Source: Flavimaribacter sp024343425 (GTDB taxonomy: Bacteria > Pseudomonadota > Alphaproteobacteria > Rhizobiales > Rhizobiaceae). Taken from it: a stretch of DNA of 64,000 nt. Every line of letters begins with the position of its first letter. The first letter of the stretch is position 1. Positions 43,278 through 51,653 of this stretch are shown in pieces. Where the stretch lies: positions 2,418,001-2,482,000 of the forward strand of contig OZ245773.1 in assembly GCA_965227645.1 (NCBI GenBank), read 5' to 3'. The notes under the pieces are model-generated. The model searched no databases, had not been told where the DNA came from, and worked only from the letters and a program-made list of their open reading frames with translations. The position numbers and the translations under genes are program-made.

Positions 43278-44570
43278 CTACGGAGGCAGCGGCTTTCCGG
43301 CGGTCTCTTTCAACGTGATGGTCGCCAGGAGCGAGATCGCGGCTGCGGCGATCAGATAGTAGACGGGCGCGAAGTCGTCGGACGTGCGCTGCACCAGATA
43401 GGTTGCAACCAGCGGCGTCGTGCCGCCGAACAGGCCCTGTGCGAGATTGTATCCGATGGCCGAGGCGCTGCAGCGAACATTGCCCGGCAACATCTCGATG
43501 ATCGCGACAGACAAGCCGGCGTAGCCCGCGCCGTACAGCACGGCGAAGCCCGCCTGGGCGAGGAAGATCATGACGGGATCGTCGTGATGCATCAGGCTCC
43601 ACAAAGGCCAGGCCAGCAGCAGCGTTCCGACGCCCACGAAATAGAGCAATGGCTTGCGCCCGATACGATCGGAAAGGATCGCGGCGATTGTCGTGGCCGG
43701 CAGCATGACAACGAGCGACAATGTGCTGACGTCCATCGCTTTGGTCGTCGAGACATGCATGCGCTCCGTAAGGTACGAGGTGGCGTAGACCCAAAGCAGA
43801 TAGAAACCGACCGCATTGACGAGCGTCAGGGCAACGATCCGCACGATGCTTCTCCAGTGATCCCTGAAAGCCGCAACAAACGGCGCCTGTCCGTCCGACC
43901 CTGTGTTTTCGAACCCCGGAGGCTCGGTCATTCCCCGGCGGAACAGAACGCCGGCGATCGCGATGACGGCCCCGGAGAGAAACGGAACCCGCCATCCCCA
44001 TTCCTGCATGGCGGCGTCCCCGATCGCCGTCGTCAACAGAACCGTGACGCCTGAACCCATGAGGAACCCGACCACGCTGCCGAACATCGGCCAACTGGCG
44101 TAGTAGCCTCTGCGCCCGTCCGGCGCGTGTTCCGAAAGGAAGACGATGGAGGCGGGATACTCTCCGCCCACGGAAAGACCCTGCACGAGGCGCAGAAGGA
44201 CCAGCAGAACGGAAGCCGTGACGCCGATGCTTGCAAATGTCGGCAAAAAACCGATGGCTGCCGTTGTGACCCCCATCATAAGGACCGACAGGATCAATGA
44301 CGGCTTGCGTCCGATGACATCGCCGATGTGCCCCAGAAGAACGCCGCCGATCGGGCGGGAAATGTAACCGACGGCAAAAGCGCCGAAAGCTGCCAGAAGA
44401 GACGTGAAAGGATCATCGGAAGGGAAGAACAAATGCCCGAGAATTGGAGCGAGCGTTCCGTATACGGCGAAATCATACCATTCCAGCACATTGCCGAATG
44501 CGCCGGAAAGGGTGTTGCGGAAACGGGATACGCCCTCCCGCTCACCTGATTTTCGCTGCTCCAGGCGCAA
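43278..44570 (-). CDS. MHS-family MFS transporter, paralogue of its neighbour
   Basis: 430 residues. The start is TTG at 44570, supported by GGAGGGGA at 44581-44574 on the minus strand; no ATG is found before the conserved N-V-L-E-W-Y-D-F-A-V-Y-G. It has the same motifs as the downstream gene: G-D-V-I-G-R-K-P-S-L, R-L-V-Q-G-L-S-V-G-G-E-Y-P-A-S, and an identical style of C-terminus (L-K-E-T-A-G-K-P-L-P-P versus L-K-E-T-T-G-K-P-L-P-D). It is a product of tandem duplication. The substrate may differ from that of its neighbour. Confidence 0.88.
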   Translation of the reverse strand: MRLEQRKSGEREGVSRFRNTLSGAFGNVLEWYDFAVYGTLAPILGHLFFPSDDPFTSLLAAFGAFAVGYISRPIGGVLLGHIGDVIGRKPSLILSVLMMGVTTAAIGFLPTFASIGVTASVLLVLLRLVQGLSVGGEYPASIVFLSEHAPDGRRGYYASWPMFGSVVGFLMGSGVTVLLTTAIGDAAMQEWGWRVPFLSGAVIAIAGVLFRRGMTEPPGFENTGSDGQAPFVAAFRDHWRSIVRIVALTLVNAVGFYLLWVYATSYLTERMHVSTTKAMDVSTLSLVVMLPATTIAAILSDRIGRKPLLYFVGVGTLLLAWPLWSLMHHDDPVMIFLAQAGFAVLYGAGYAGLSVAIIEMLPGNVRCSASAIGYNLAQGLFGGTTPLVATYLVQRTSDDFAPVYYLIAAAAISLLATITLKETAGKPLPP

Positions 44571-44989
44571 GGCTCCCCTCCGGGATGCAGTTCAGCCGTG
44601 CATAGTCCGGCGAACCATGACCGGCGGATGCGCAAGCGTCAACCGCGTTCAAGCCATCGGCCGCGCAGTAGCAGGCATCATTTGGACTTGCCACGTTGCA
44701 TAAATAGGCATAGGAGGGCGCGCAGAGGCGCCGGGCGCCTGCCGCCTGCAGACGAAAGTCACGGTGAAGCCCGGAATTTGAAGACACCTCACCCTCGAAG
44801 CATTTCGCAGGTGGGCAATGCAGGCTCCCTTCCGTTTCGAAATGCTCTTTGTCAGGAGTGAGCGATGTCTGGCGGACAGACCTCCAGGAATGCGGCGAAG
44901 CGATATCGGACATCCCCTTCAGGACGTCCGCGTGTCTTCCTTGCGCCGCCGTCAGCCATCCTGCCAATGTCCGATACAGGAAGAAAGGC
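44571..44989. other. 419-bp intergenic region
   Basis: I see no convincing gene here. The region carries the ribosome site of the MHS gene at its left end and a 9-bp inverted repeat, AGCATTTCG (44799-44807) and CGAAATGCT (44838-44846), with a 30-base loop. TTGCCA near 44690 followed by TAAATA could be a weak promoter for the gene at 44990, but it is some 290 bases away. Confidence 0.4.
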
Positions 44990-45418
44990 ATGACCCAACC
45001 AACACTTGAAACAGTCAAGGCGCAGGCAAAAGCGCTGCGCAAGGCTCTTGAGGCCCAGGGCTCCGCCATCAGCCACGCCCAGGCGCTTGAACTCGTCGCC
45101 AGGCAGTACGAAGCGCGGGACTGGAACACGCTGCACGCCCGCATCACGCGCAGCAACGCCCCGCCCGAGCTCGCATTCGGAGACCGTGTCGAGGGACGCT
45201 ATCTCGGACAGGCCTTCACCGGGGAGATCATATCGATGTCCGGACCGGCGGATCACCGGGACGTGGAAATTCGCCTCGATGAACCCGTCGATGTGGTCAC
45301 CTTCGAGAGTTTCTCCAACTGGCGGTCGCGGATTCGCGGCACGCTTAACGCCGACGGACGAAGCCATCGCAAGACGTCCAACGGCGCGCCGCAACTCACC
45401 GTCTCGAAATTGCGGTGA
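44990..45418 (+). CDS. glyoxalase-superfamily-annotated small protein (Glyoxalase_8-like)
   Basis: 142 residues; AGGAAGAAAGG precedes the ATG. The N-terminal segment L-E-T-V-K-A-Q-A-K-A-L-R through S-H-A-Q-A-L-E-L-V-A-R-Q-Y and R-D-W-N-T-L-H-A-R (residues 5-50) is the recognisable part. It is a helical motif found in alphaproteobacterial proteins annotated as glyoxalase superfamily (Glyoxalase_8), and also resembles the segment linked to plasmid/antitoxin-like proteins. The C-terminal 90 residues are beta-rich (G-D-R-V-E-G-R-Y-L-G-Q, V-E-I-R-L-D-E-P). No enzymatic residues can be named. Confidence 0.6.
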   Translation: MTQPTLETVKAQAKALRKALEAQGSAISHAQALELVARQYEARDWNTLHARITRSNAPPELAFGDRVEGRYLGQAFTGEIISMSGPADHRDVEIRLDEPVDVVTFESFSNWRSRIRGTLNADGRSHRKTSNGAPQLTVSKLR

Positions 45419-45427
45419 CAAGGATAT

Positions 45428-45457
45428 GCGAAGACGGATGATCAAATCCGTCTTCGC
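45428..45457. terminator. bidirectional hairpin between convergent genes
   Basis: A 12-bp perfect stem (GCGAAGACGGAT / ATCCGTCTTCGC) with loop GATCAA, placed between the stop codons of two convergent genes. No T-run on either side, so termination strength is uncertain, but position and stability fit a shared terminator. Confidence 0.55.
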
Positions 45458-45466
45458 GATCGCCGC

Positions 45467-46882
45467 TCAACCGCGTTCGAACAGTTTCTCGGCCATGACA
45501 CCGACGCGGCTTTCGATCGCCTCGCAGGCGTCGAGGATCATGTCTTCCCGGAACCGTCGTCCGACGATCTGCACGCCGACAGGCAATCCGTCATTGTAAT
45601 TGGCCGAAACATTTCCGGCGGGCAGCCCCATATAATTCATGGAGCCGACATAGTAGGCGCTGCCGATCATGTCGATGACGCCGTCCAGGCCTTGCGCGTC
45701 GCGGTCCCACGCAAGCGTCGGCTGGTGCAGGAAGGGCGTGAGAACCAGCGGATATTTGTCCAGGAATAACAGCCACTGCCGGATATGGTGGGACCGTCTG
45801 GCCATCGCCTGGATCAGTTCGGTTTCGCTGTATGGCTTGAAATACTCGTAGTAGTTCCGGAAAATCTCCCCGATCGTCTCGCTGCCGTATTTTATGATAT
45901 CGTCGCCGAGCAGGATCTTCATTTCCCCGAACAGCGCGCTGCCCATCTCGCGGCCGATAACGTCAACCGCAGGCGGTTCGGCCTCCGTCACATCATAACC
46001 AGCGTCGACAAGCGCCTGCCTGGCGGTGTCGAGGGCTTTTTCGACAGCCGGATGAAGCGGAAACTCGTACGTGTTCTTGGTGAAGGCGACCTTCACCTTT
46101 CCCTCCGGCTTTTCGCCCTCGAACGGCATCGGAACCATCCAGGGGTCGTGCGGGTCGTAGCGGATCAGCGATTTCATCGCCAGGCGCACATCGCGCGTCT
46201 CGCGGGCGATTACGCCCTGCACGGACATGATTTGCGCAAGCATGCCCCGCTCCGCCGTCGCTGACGGGTTGTAGGCCGGCGTGCGACCGAGCCCGGGCTT
46301 CACGCTGACGGCGCCGGTGGCCGCCGGCGGAAAACGCAACGATCCGGCGATATCGTTTCCGTGCGACAACGGCCCCATCCCGGACATGACCGCCGAGGAA
46401 GCGCCGCCCGATGAGCCGCCCGACGTCGCCCAGTCATTCCATGGATTGTAGGTGCGGCCATGCAACTCGTTCGACGTCGTCGCCCGCATCGAGAATTCCG
46501 GCGTGTTGGTCCGGCCGATAATGATTGCGCCGGCCTTGCGGAAACTGCGCACGATCGGCGAATCCTCCGGCGCGATGATATCCTTGAACGCCGTCACCCC
46601 GTTCGGCGTGGCCTTGCCCTTCTGGTCGACGTTTTCCTTCACCGTCACCGGCACGCCGTGCAGCGGACCGATCGGGCCGCTCTCCTGCAGGATACGGTCA
46701 TACTCGACAGCCTGCGCAAGCGCCTCGTCCGAAAGATCGTCCACCACGGCGTTGATCCGGGGATTGCGGTCGCGCATCCGGTCCACACAGGCCTGCACGG
46801 CTTGCGCCACGGAAACGCCCCCATTTGCAATGCGTTCGGACAATTCGCAGGCGCTCAATTGCCACAAAGGACGGTCGGTCAT
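45467..46882 (-). CDS. amidase signature family hydrolase
   Basis: 471 residues of the amidase signature family. The Ser-cisSer-Lys triad is visible: Lys in V-T-V-K-E-N-V near residue 78, the Gly/Ser-rich T-S-G-G-S-S-G-G-A at about 150, and the nucleophile Ser in G-N-D-I-A-G-S-L-R near 177. The G-N-D-I-A-G block differs slightly from the common G-T-D-x-G-G-S. It hydrolyses an unknown amide; it is not part of a gatCAB operon, so it is not a tRNA amidotransferase subunit. Cytoplasmic. The ArsR gene upstream on the same strand is 28 bp away and may control it. Confidence 0.88.
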   Translation of the reverse strand: MTDRPLWQLSACELSERIANGGVSVAQAVQACVDRMRDRNPRINAVVDDLSDEALAQAVEYDRILQESGPIGPLHGVPVTVKENVDQKGKATPNGVTAFKDIIAPEDSPIVRSFRKAGAIIIGRTNTPEFSMRATTSNELHGRTYNPWNDWATSGGSSGGASSAVMSGMGPLSHGNDIAGSLRFPPAATGAVSVKPGLGRTPAYNPSATAERGMLAQIMSVQGVIARETRDVRLAMKSLIRYDPHDPWMVPMPFEGEKPEGKVKVAFTKNTYEFPLHPAVEKALDTARQALVDAGYDVTEAEPPAVDVIGREMGSALFGEMKILLGDDIIKYGSETIGEIFRNYYEYFKPYSETELIQAMARRSHHIRQWLLFLDKYPLVLTPFLHQPTLAWDRDAQGLDGVIDMIGSAYYVGSMNYMGLPAGNVSANYNDGLPVGVQIVGRRFREDMILDACEAIESRVGVMAEKLFERG

Positions 46883-46910
46883 GATTTTACTCTCGCTTAT
46901 TCGGACAGGA

Positions 46911-47588
46911 TTACAGGGAAAACTGCTTCAGAAATGCTTTTTCGCCACTCGGCGTGAAGGCGACAATTCGGGAGCCGTCGATCCGCCGCGCCCATCCGAG
47001 ATCGTAGATGCGCTGAAGAAAGGCGGCTCCGAGTTGGCCGGCAAGATGCGTGCGGCGGGAACTCCAGTCAAGACAGGACCGGCATACCGGACGGCGCGAC
47101 GCGCGAAACGCATCCTCGTCGACACCGAAATTGGCGATGAACGCCCTGCCCTCTTCCGTCAGGCGAATGTCTCCGTCCCAACTAACGTGACCCTGCCGGA
47201 CCAGGCTGTCGTAGAGCCGCACGCCCAGATCGCCGGCCAGATGGTCGTAGCAGACGCGGGCCTTGCGCAGCGCCGAATCCTTTGGACCCGTTTGGGTTCT
47301 CGTATGGCCGAGCTTCGCAGCCAGCCCCATGATCGACGCAAGCGCATTACCGATCTCGTCGTCGCGAAGCTGGAAATAGCGGTGCCGCCCCTGCTTTCGT
47401 TGCTGGAGAAGTCCCGCGTCCATCAGCTTAGCCAGATGCGAACTCGCCGTCTGCGCGGTCACGCCTGCTTCAAGCGCAAGCTCCGACGCCGTCAACGCCT
47501 TGCCGCTCATAAGCGCGGTCAGGATGTTGGCGCGCGCCGGATCGCCTATCAGCGCGCCGATTCGCGCAATGTCGGGACCTTCCTTCAT
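46911..47588 (-). CDS. ArsR-family winged-helix regulator
   Basis: 225 residues from the ATG at 47588. N-terminal ArsR winged helix (about 5-85): I-G-A-L-I-G-D-P-A-R-A-N-I-L, recognition region T-A-Q-T-A-S-S-H-L-A-K-L, wing Q-G-R-H-R-Y-F-Q-L. The C-terminal 140 residues are an extension seen in larger ArsR proteins, with Cys in A-R-V-C-Y-D-H and R-P-V-C-R-S-C-L-D-W. The C-x-x-C-type cluster may bind metal or sense thiol/redox state. The start codon lies inside a perfect palindrome, a clear sign of autoregulation. It lies directly upstream of the amidase gene in the same direction. Confidence 0.85.
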   Translation of the reverse strand: MKEGPDIARIGALIGDPARANILTALMSGKALTASELALEAGVTAQTASSHLAKLMDAGLLQQRKQGRHRYFQLRDDEIGNALASIMGLAAKLGHTRTQTGPKDSALRKARVCYDHLAGDLGVRLYDSLVRQGHVSWDGDIRLTEEGRAFIANFGVDEDAFRASRRPVCRSCLDWSSRRTHLAGQLGAAFLQRIYDLGWARRIDGSRIVAFTPSGEKAFLKQFSL

Positions 47589-47611
47589 GGTTCGACCATA
47601 GTCGAACCATG
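47586..47611. promoter_or_regulatory. perfect 11-bp palindrome over the ArsR start codon
   Basis: CATGGTTCGAC (47586-47596) and GTCGAACCATG (47601-47611) with spacer CATA. The left arm contains the ArsR start codon on the minus strand. A dimer bound here would block both ribosome access on the mRNA, if it folds, and transcription on the DNA. It is likely the autoregulatory operator of the ArsR protein. Confidence 0.75.
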
Positions 47612-47628
47612 AAAATACAACAAGCAAC

Positions 47629-48642
47629 CTACCGCTTCGACCACCGCTTGATGTCGTCGAAAATCTGACCGCCGATCAGGATGCCCCGATTGAAGAAATC
47701 GCCGGTGGTGTGGATCGCGATCACATAGCGCTGATCCTGCTTCTTGTCGTAGAAATAGATCGGGCTGCCGCTCTGGCCACCTTCGGTGTCGACCATGTAT
47801 TCGACGAAACAGTCGTCGAAGGCGGAGGTTCGTCCGGCGTTGTACCAGAGCGTGCCATAGGGCTTGTCCGAGGTCTGCGGAAAACCGGCCGTGTTGACGA
47901 ACAGCATATCACCGTCGAAATTATCCTCCGACAACACATCCTTGACGCCGAAATAGCCGAGCCGCTTGCCGAGATCTGCTTCCTGGACCTGGTCGGGTAT
48001 GCGGATAGCGGCGTAATCCTTGCGATGCGCCTGTTCTTCCTTGTCCCTGCCGATTTCCATCCAGACGCCGGGTATCATGCAGTCGTCGGCATCCGGATCG
48101 TGACACGGCACATCGCAAACGAAGACGCCGTAAGGCGCCAGGCTGCCGTTGCGGCCAGGCACCACGCGCACCCGCGTCGCCCGCCTTGGCGGCTCTTCCC
48201 AACCATAGTAGCTGCGGTCGACCAGCACGTGAGCGGCCGTCACGATCAGGTCGTCGCCGACGAAAAACCCCGTGCCTGCGCCCACCGGCCCCCGGTCATA
48301 CTGCACCTCCAGGTGACAGATGCACCGCCAAGGCGTCATTGCGGTGTCGTTGACGCGAACCCTGTTGTCCGCACCAATGACGTTTTCGGGTTTCGCGGAG
48401 AAAGCCGGCGCATCGCCGACCGACACCATAGAGTCGCTGGAATAGAAGCCGCCATCCGGCCGCGCATTCAGCACGGTCGGACCAGAAACGTAGCTGGTGT
48501 CGAAGCCGGCGGTCGCCGCCCGGAAGACATTGAACCCCGGAACGTTCTCCGGCGAGCCGCCGCCATTGGTCTCCGCCATCAGACTGCCGAGCACCCGCGG
48601 CGTCTTCTTCGATTTCGACCCTGTGGTTGATTTGGCGGCCAT
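47629..48642 (-). CDS. trypsin-like (V8/Glu-endopeptidase type) serine protease without signal peptide
   Basis: 337 residues. Chymotrypsin-fold triad: His in V-T-A-A-H-V (about 137), Asp in K-D-Y-A-A-I (about 208), Ser in G-G-Q-S-G-S-P-I (about 288). The V8-like features G-T-G-F-F-V-G-D-D and the late W-Y-N-A-G are present. The first 60 residues are polar (S-T-T-G-S-K-S-K-K-T) with no signal peptide, so it appears cytoplasmic, unusual for this class. Its ATG overlaps by one base the stop of the trypsin-PLD gene upstream, so the two are translationally coupled and should act as one system. Confidence 0.85.
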   Translation of the reverse strand: MAAKSTTGSKSKKTPRVLGSLMAETNGGGSPENVPGFNVFRAATAGFDTSYVSGPTVLNARPDGGFYSSDSMVSVGDAPAFSAKPENVIGADNRVRVNDTAMTPWRCICHLEVQYDRGPVGAGTGFFVGDDLIVTAAHVLVDRSYYGWEEPPRRATRVRVVPGRNGSLAPYGVFVCDVPCHDPDADDCMIPGVWMEIGRDKEEQAHRKDYAAIRIPDQVQEADLGKRLGYFGVKDVLSEDNFDGDMLFVNTAGFPQTSDKPYGTLWYNAGRTSAFDDCFVEYMVDTEGGQSGSPIYFYDKKQDQRYVIAIHTTGDFFNRGILIGGQIFDDIKRWSKR

Positions 48643-51503
48643 CAGCTTTCTCCCAGATATTCGGCAAGCGAAATGCGGCGATAGCCTGCCGGCGTTGCGC
48701 TTTCTGCTCCCGGCGTGACGAAGCGGACAGCCCCGGAGGCCGCCTCGCCCCGCCAGCGATTGCGGGCGAGTTCGCTCCAGTCATATTCGAACAGCGACGC
48801 GAAATAGGCGTTGGCCCTGGCGTTGCGAATGACGAGGCTCGCATCGCGGTTCGGGCCGGTTCCCCCTGCGGTGAAATTCTGGGAGCCGAGCATCACCGTG
48901 TTATCGTCGACGATCATTCCCTTGGTGTGGCATGTGTCGAAGTACCGGATGTGGTCGGCGTCCGTGCGCATGCCGAATTCCTTCAGGCGGCGCAGCGTTG
49001 TCTTCTCGCTGCCGAAAAGGTTGCGGAAGATGATGCGCACGTCGAGGCCGTCCTGCTGTTTCTTCCTGATCGCGCGGGCAATGGCGAGAAAGTGCTCCGG
49101 CGTATTGTCGATTTTTGACCAAAGGTTGAAAGACTGGTTTTCGATCAGCAGCCTTTCACGCGCGCTTTCCACCAAATCCAGCACGACTTCGGGGTAGTTG
49201 TCCGGCGTCAGCAGCGGCTGAACCGTCATCTCCTCGTCGAGTTCCAGCGGCGCGAACACCTGGAACCGCGTCGGCTCGGGCGGTCGTTCGGCGACAGCCT
49301 CGGGAACCAGAACGTCCGGCGTCGCGCCGACAGCCTCGCTCTCGGTCAACAGCGCTGCTTCGCAATCCTCGTAATCCTGTTCGAGATGACGCCGGAATGT
49401 CTGCGCCAGATCTTCGTGCCAGACAACGGCGTGCCATTCGCGATTGAAGTCGCGCACATCGCGCCAGGTCAGGCTGTCGAACGGCTTGTCGATATTCGCC
49501 TGGTTGGTCGATTGCCAGTTGCCGCTTGAGAGCCAGAACGCCTTGTCGGCCCGCTTGTTTCCACGCAGCCGGTCCGTCCAGACCGCCACCTTGATGTGAT
49601 AGGCCTGGGCGAACAGGCTGTTGGCGCCGAGCGCCGCTTTCGCCCATTTGAAGCGCTTCTCCATGGTCGTCTCGAGCGACTTGATCGTATCGCGTTCAGG
49701 GATGTCGTCTTTCTTCTTCTCGCCGGACGTGTCATCGGGATTTTCCGCCTTGTCGCCCCGTTGGCGATCAAGCGTCAGAGTAATCCGGGACCGGCGGCGG
49801 CCCGCTATGTCCTCGATGGCCTCGACAACATGCGGCGCGGTCATGTGATACATGCCGATAGTCATTTGTTCGTAATCGTCGATCGCCAGAAACTGCTTGA
49901 GAACCGGCCACCCGCATTCCGGGCTGACATGAAGCGTCATCTTTATCTTGCCGCTCACCGGGTCGAGATTGAACCGCGGGTCGGAAAGGTCGCGGCTGTA
50001 ACGCGCCCGTCTGTCTGTAAAGGCCTCGACCGAATAGCCCAGCAACTCTTCGGCGACAGCCTCCGGGTCAGCGAATTCGATCACCACCTCCACGCCGTCC
50101 ACAACCGACTGCAGACCGTAGGCGGCAAGGTCCAGACCCGCGCCGGGCCGCACGCCGATAATCACCCCGTAATCGTCGCTGAGTTGTCCATCCTTGAAAA
50201 GGAAGCCGGCGTTGACCTGCAAAATGCGATTGTCGTCCGGATAGGCCGCAAGATAGGCGCGGATAGCGTTGGCGACAGCTTCGGCGCTTTGCTTGTCCGT
50301 TCGTATCGGAGCATCGCTCGCAACGGTTTGCGGCGCTGTCGCCGCGCCGAGCTTCACCGTAATTTCCAGCGGCACGGTCAGGGTTATCGCGCCATCGCTC
50401 GTAACGGACGACGCCGCGACAGCCGCGCCGCCCTGCCCGACTGTCATCGGCGGCCTCGCCGTGTCGATGGACATCGGCGCACGCGGCGCTTCTCCCTGCC
50501 AGGGCCTTTGCCGCGCCAGCTTCTCGAGTTCGGCTGCGGGCACCGCATAGTTGTTTCGGAACATCGCGCCCGCATAATGCAGTCCGATCGCCTTTTTCTT
50601 CTCCAGGTCCCAGACGATTGACCCTGAATTGCCCGGCAGCGTGGAGCAGTCATGGGTGATGGAGGCGTGCTCGGGATCGGTCACCCTGCCCAGCGCCAGC
50701 CGCTTGATGCCGAACTCCGTGCCGAACACCTGCTTGAACCTGCGCGCGTCATAGGAGCGCGAATCGTCCCCCGGATAGCCGATGACGGCGACCACCGCTC
50801 CGGTTTGCGCGTCGGTCGTCAGCGGCAATGGCCCGGAAAGACGATCGCTTCCAGCATTCCTGGAAACCCGCAGAAACGCGACGTCGAGCTGCGACGTCTG
50901 GGAAATCCAGATGATCTCTGTCACGGGGAACTCCCGCGAGACGGACCCGCCAAGCTCCTCGCGGAAGTCGATCTTCGCGCTTTGCGGAAGATTGAAGTTG
51001 GGAATGCCCGGCTTGAACACGAAGCCCGCCTGGCCGCGCCTGGCGAACAGTTTCGCGACATGGGCGTTGGTCACCACGATGTCTGACGCGCCGTCGAAAT
51101 CGATGACCCAGCCGGTTCCGGCCCATTCGAAATTCGCGTTGTCGGCAATCTCGATGCGACCGATTGAAGGCAAGGCCCGTTCCAGCTCGCTCCGGTTGGA
51201 CGGATCGTTGAGCGCCTCCATGAGGCCCGGCATGCCCGGCCCGTTGGCGTCGACGGACCGGTCGTCCACGGCGTCGTTCGTGACCCAGAAGACGGGCCGC
51301 GACCAGCGGATCACCGCCTCGAGTTGCGCTGATTCCGAAACTTGCCCGAATGACGATTCCAGAGAAGGGCCGAGGGCGGGATCACCGATTATCTGCGCCG
51401 ATGTCGCTTCCTTGACCAACTTTTCCGGCTTTGCGCCCTCAGCCGCCGCCAGCGCGGCCACTTTCCTGCGCAGCACATCCAGGTCGTCTTTGCTGTCCGC
51501 CAT
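48642..51503 (-). CDS. trypsin-like protease fused to a phospholipase D/nuclease (PLDc) domain
   Basis: 953 residues from the ATG at 51503, six bases after GGGAGG. Residues about 105-320 form a trypsin-like domain: G-T-G-W-V-I-D, His in V-V-T-N-A-H-V (about 143), Asp in Q-L-D-V-A-F (about 205), Ser in L-P-G-N-S-G-S-I (about 294). A middle beta-rich and linker region (350-600) includes a charged D-D-T-S-G-E-K-K-K-D-D stretch. The C-terminal PLD superfamily part has H-I-K-V-A-V with S-S-G-N-W (about 637-665) and the full HKD H-T-K-G-M-I-V-D-D with G-S-Q-N-F (about 857-877). There is no signal peptide. A protease plus PLD nuclease or lipase in one chain is rare and fits a conflict effector. Confidence 0.85.
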   Translation of the reverse strand: MADSKDDLDVLRRKVAALAAAEGAKPEKLVKEATSAQIIGDPALGPSLESSFGQVSESAQLEAVIRWSRPVFWVTNDAVDDRSVDANGPGMPGLMEALNDPSNRSELERALPSIGRIEIADNANFEWAGTGWVIDFDGASDIVVTNAHVAKLFARRGQAGFVFKPGIPNFNLPQSAKIDFREELGGSVSREFPVTEIIWISQTSQLDVAFLRVSRNAGSDRLSGPLPLTTDAQTGAVVAVIGYPGDDSRSYDARRFKQVFGTEFGIKRLALGRVTDPEHASITHDCSTLPGNSGSIVWDLEKKKAIGLHYAGAMFRNNYAVPAAELEKLARQRPWQGEAPRAPMSIDTARPPMTVGQGGAAVAASSVTSDGAITLTVPLEITVKLGAATAPQTVASDAPIRTDKQSAEAVANAIRAYLAAYPDDNRILQVNAGFLFKDGQLSDDYGVIIGVRPGAGLDLAAYGLQSVVDGVEVVIEFADPEAVAEELLGYSVEAFTDRRARYSRDLSDPRFNLDPVSGKIKMTLHVSPECGWPVLKQFLAIDDYEQMTIGMYHMTAPHVVEAIEDIAGRRRSRITLTLDRQRGDKAENPDDTSGEKKKDDIPERDTIKSLETTMEKRFKWAKAALGANSLFAQAYHIKVAVWTDRLRGNKRADKAFWLSSGNWQSTNQANIDKPFDSLTWRDVRDFNREWHAVVWHEDLAQTFRRHLEQDYEDCEAALLTESEAVGATPDVLVPEAVAERPPEPTRFQVFAPLELDEEMTVQPLLTPDNYPEVVLDLVESARERLLIENQSFNLWSKIDNTPEHFLAIARAIRKKQQDGLDVRIIFRNLFGSEKTTLRRLKEFGMRTDADHIRYFDTCHTKGMIVDDNTVMLGSQNFTAGGTGPNRDASLVIRNARANAYFASLFEYDWSELARNRWRGEAASGAVRFVTPGAESATPAGYRRISLAEYLGES

Positions 51504-51653
51504 GGTCGCCTCCCTGCGGTTTGCAGCCTGCAATCCTGTTACAGACTACAAACGCAGTGTACCAAAAGTTGCTCAAGAAGGTGTGACAAAAACCACAAAG
51601 TGTTAGTATTGGCGGCTTTCTACATAAAATATACTGTACAGCTGGAGCCGCTC

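Noticed and set aside
45467..46882. gatA (Glu-tRNA amidotransferase subunit A)
   Set aside because: No gatC or gatB nearby, and the nucleophile region differs from GatA; a general amidase is more likely.
47710..48630. 306-codon plus-strand frame opposite the trypsin-like protease
   Set aside because: The minus-strand gene has a complete Ser-His-Asp triad; the plus frame has no motif.
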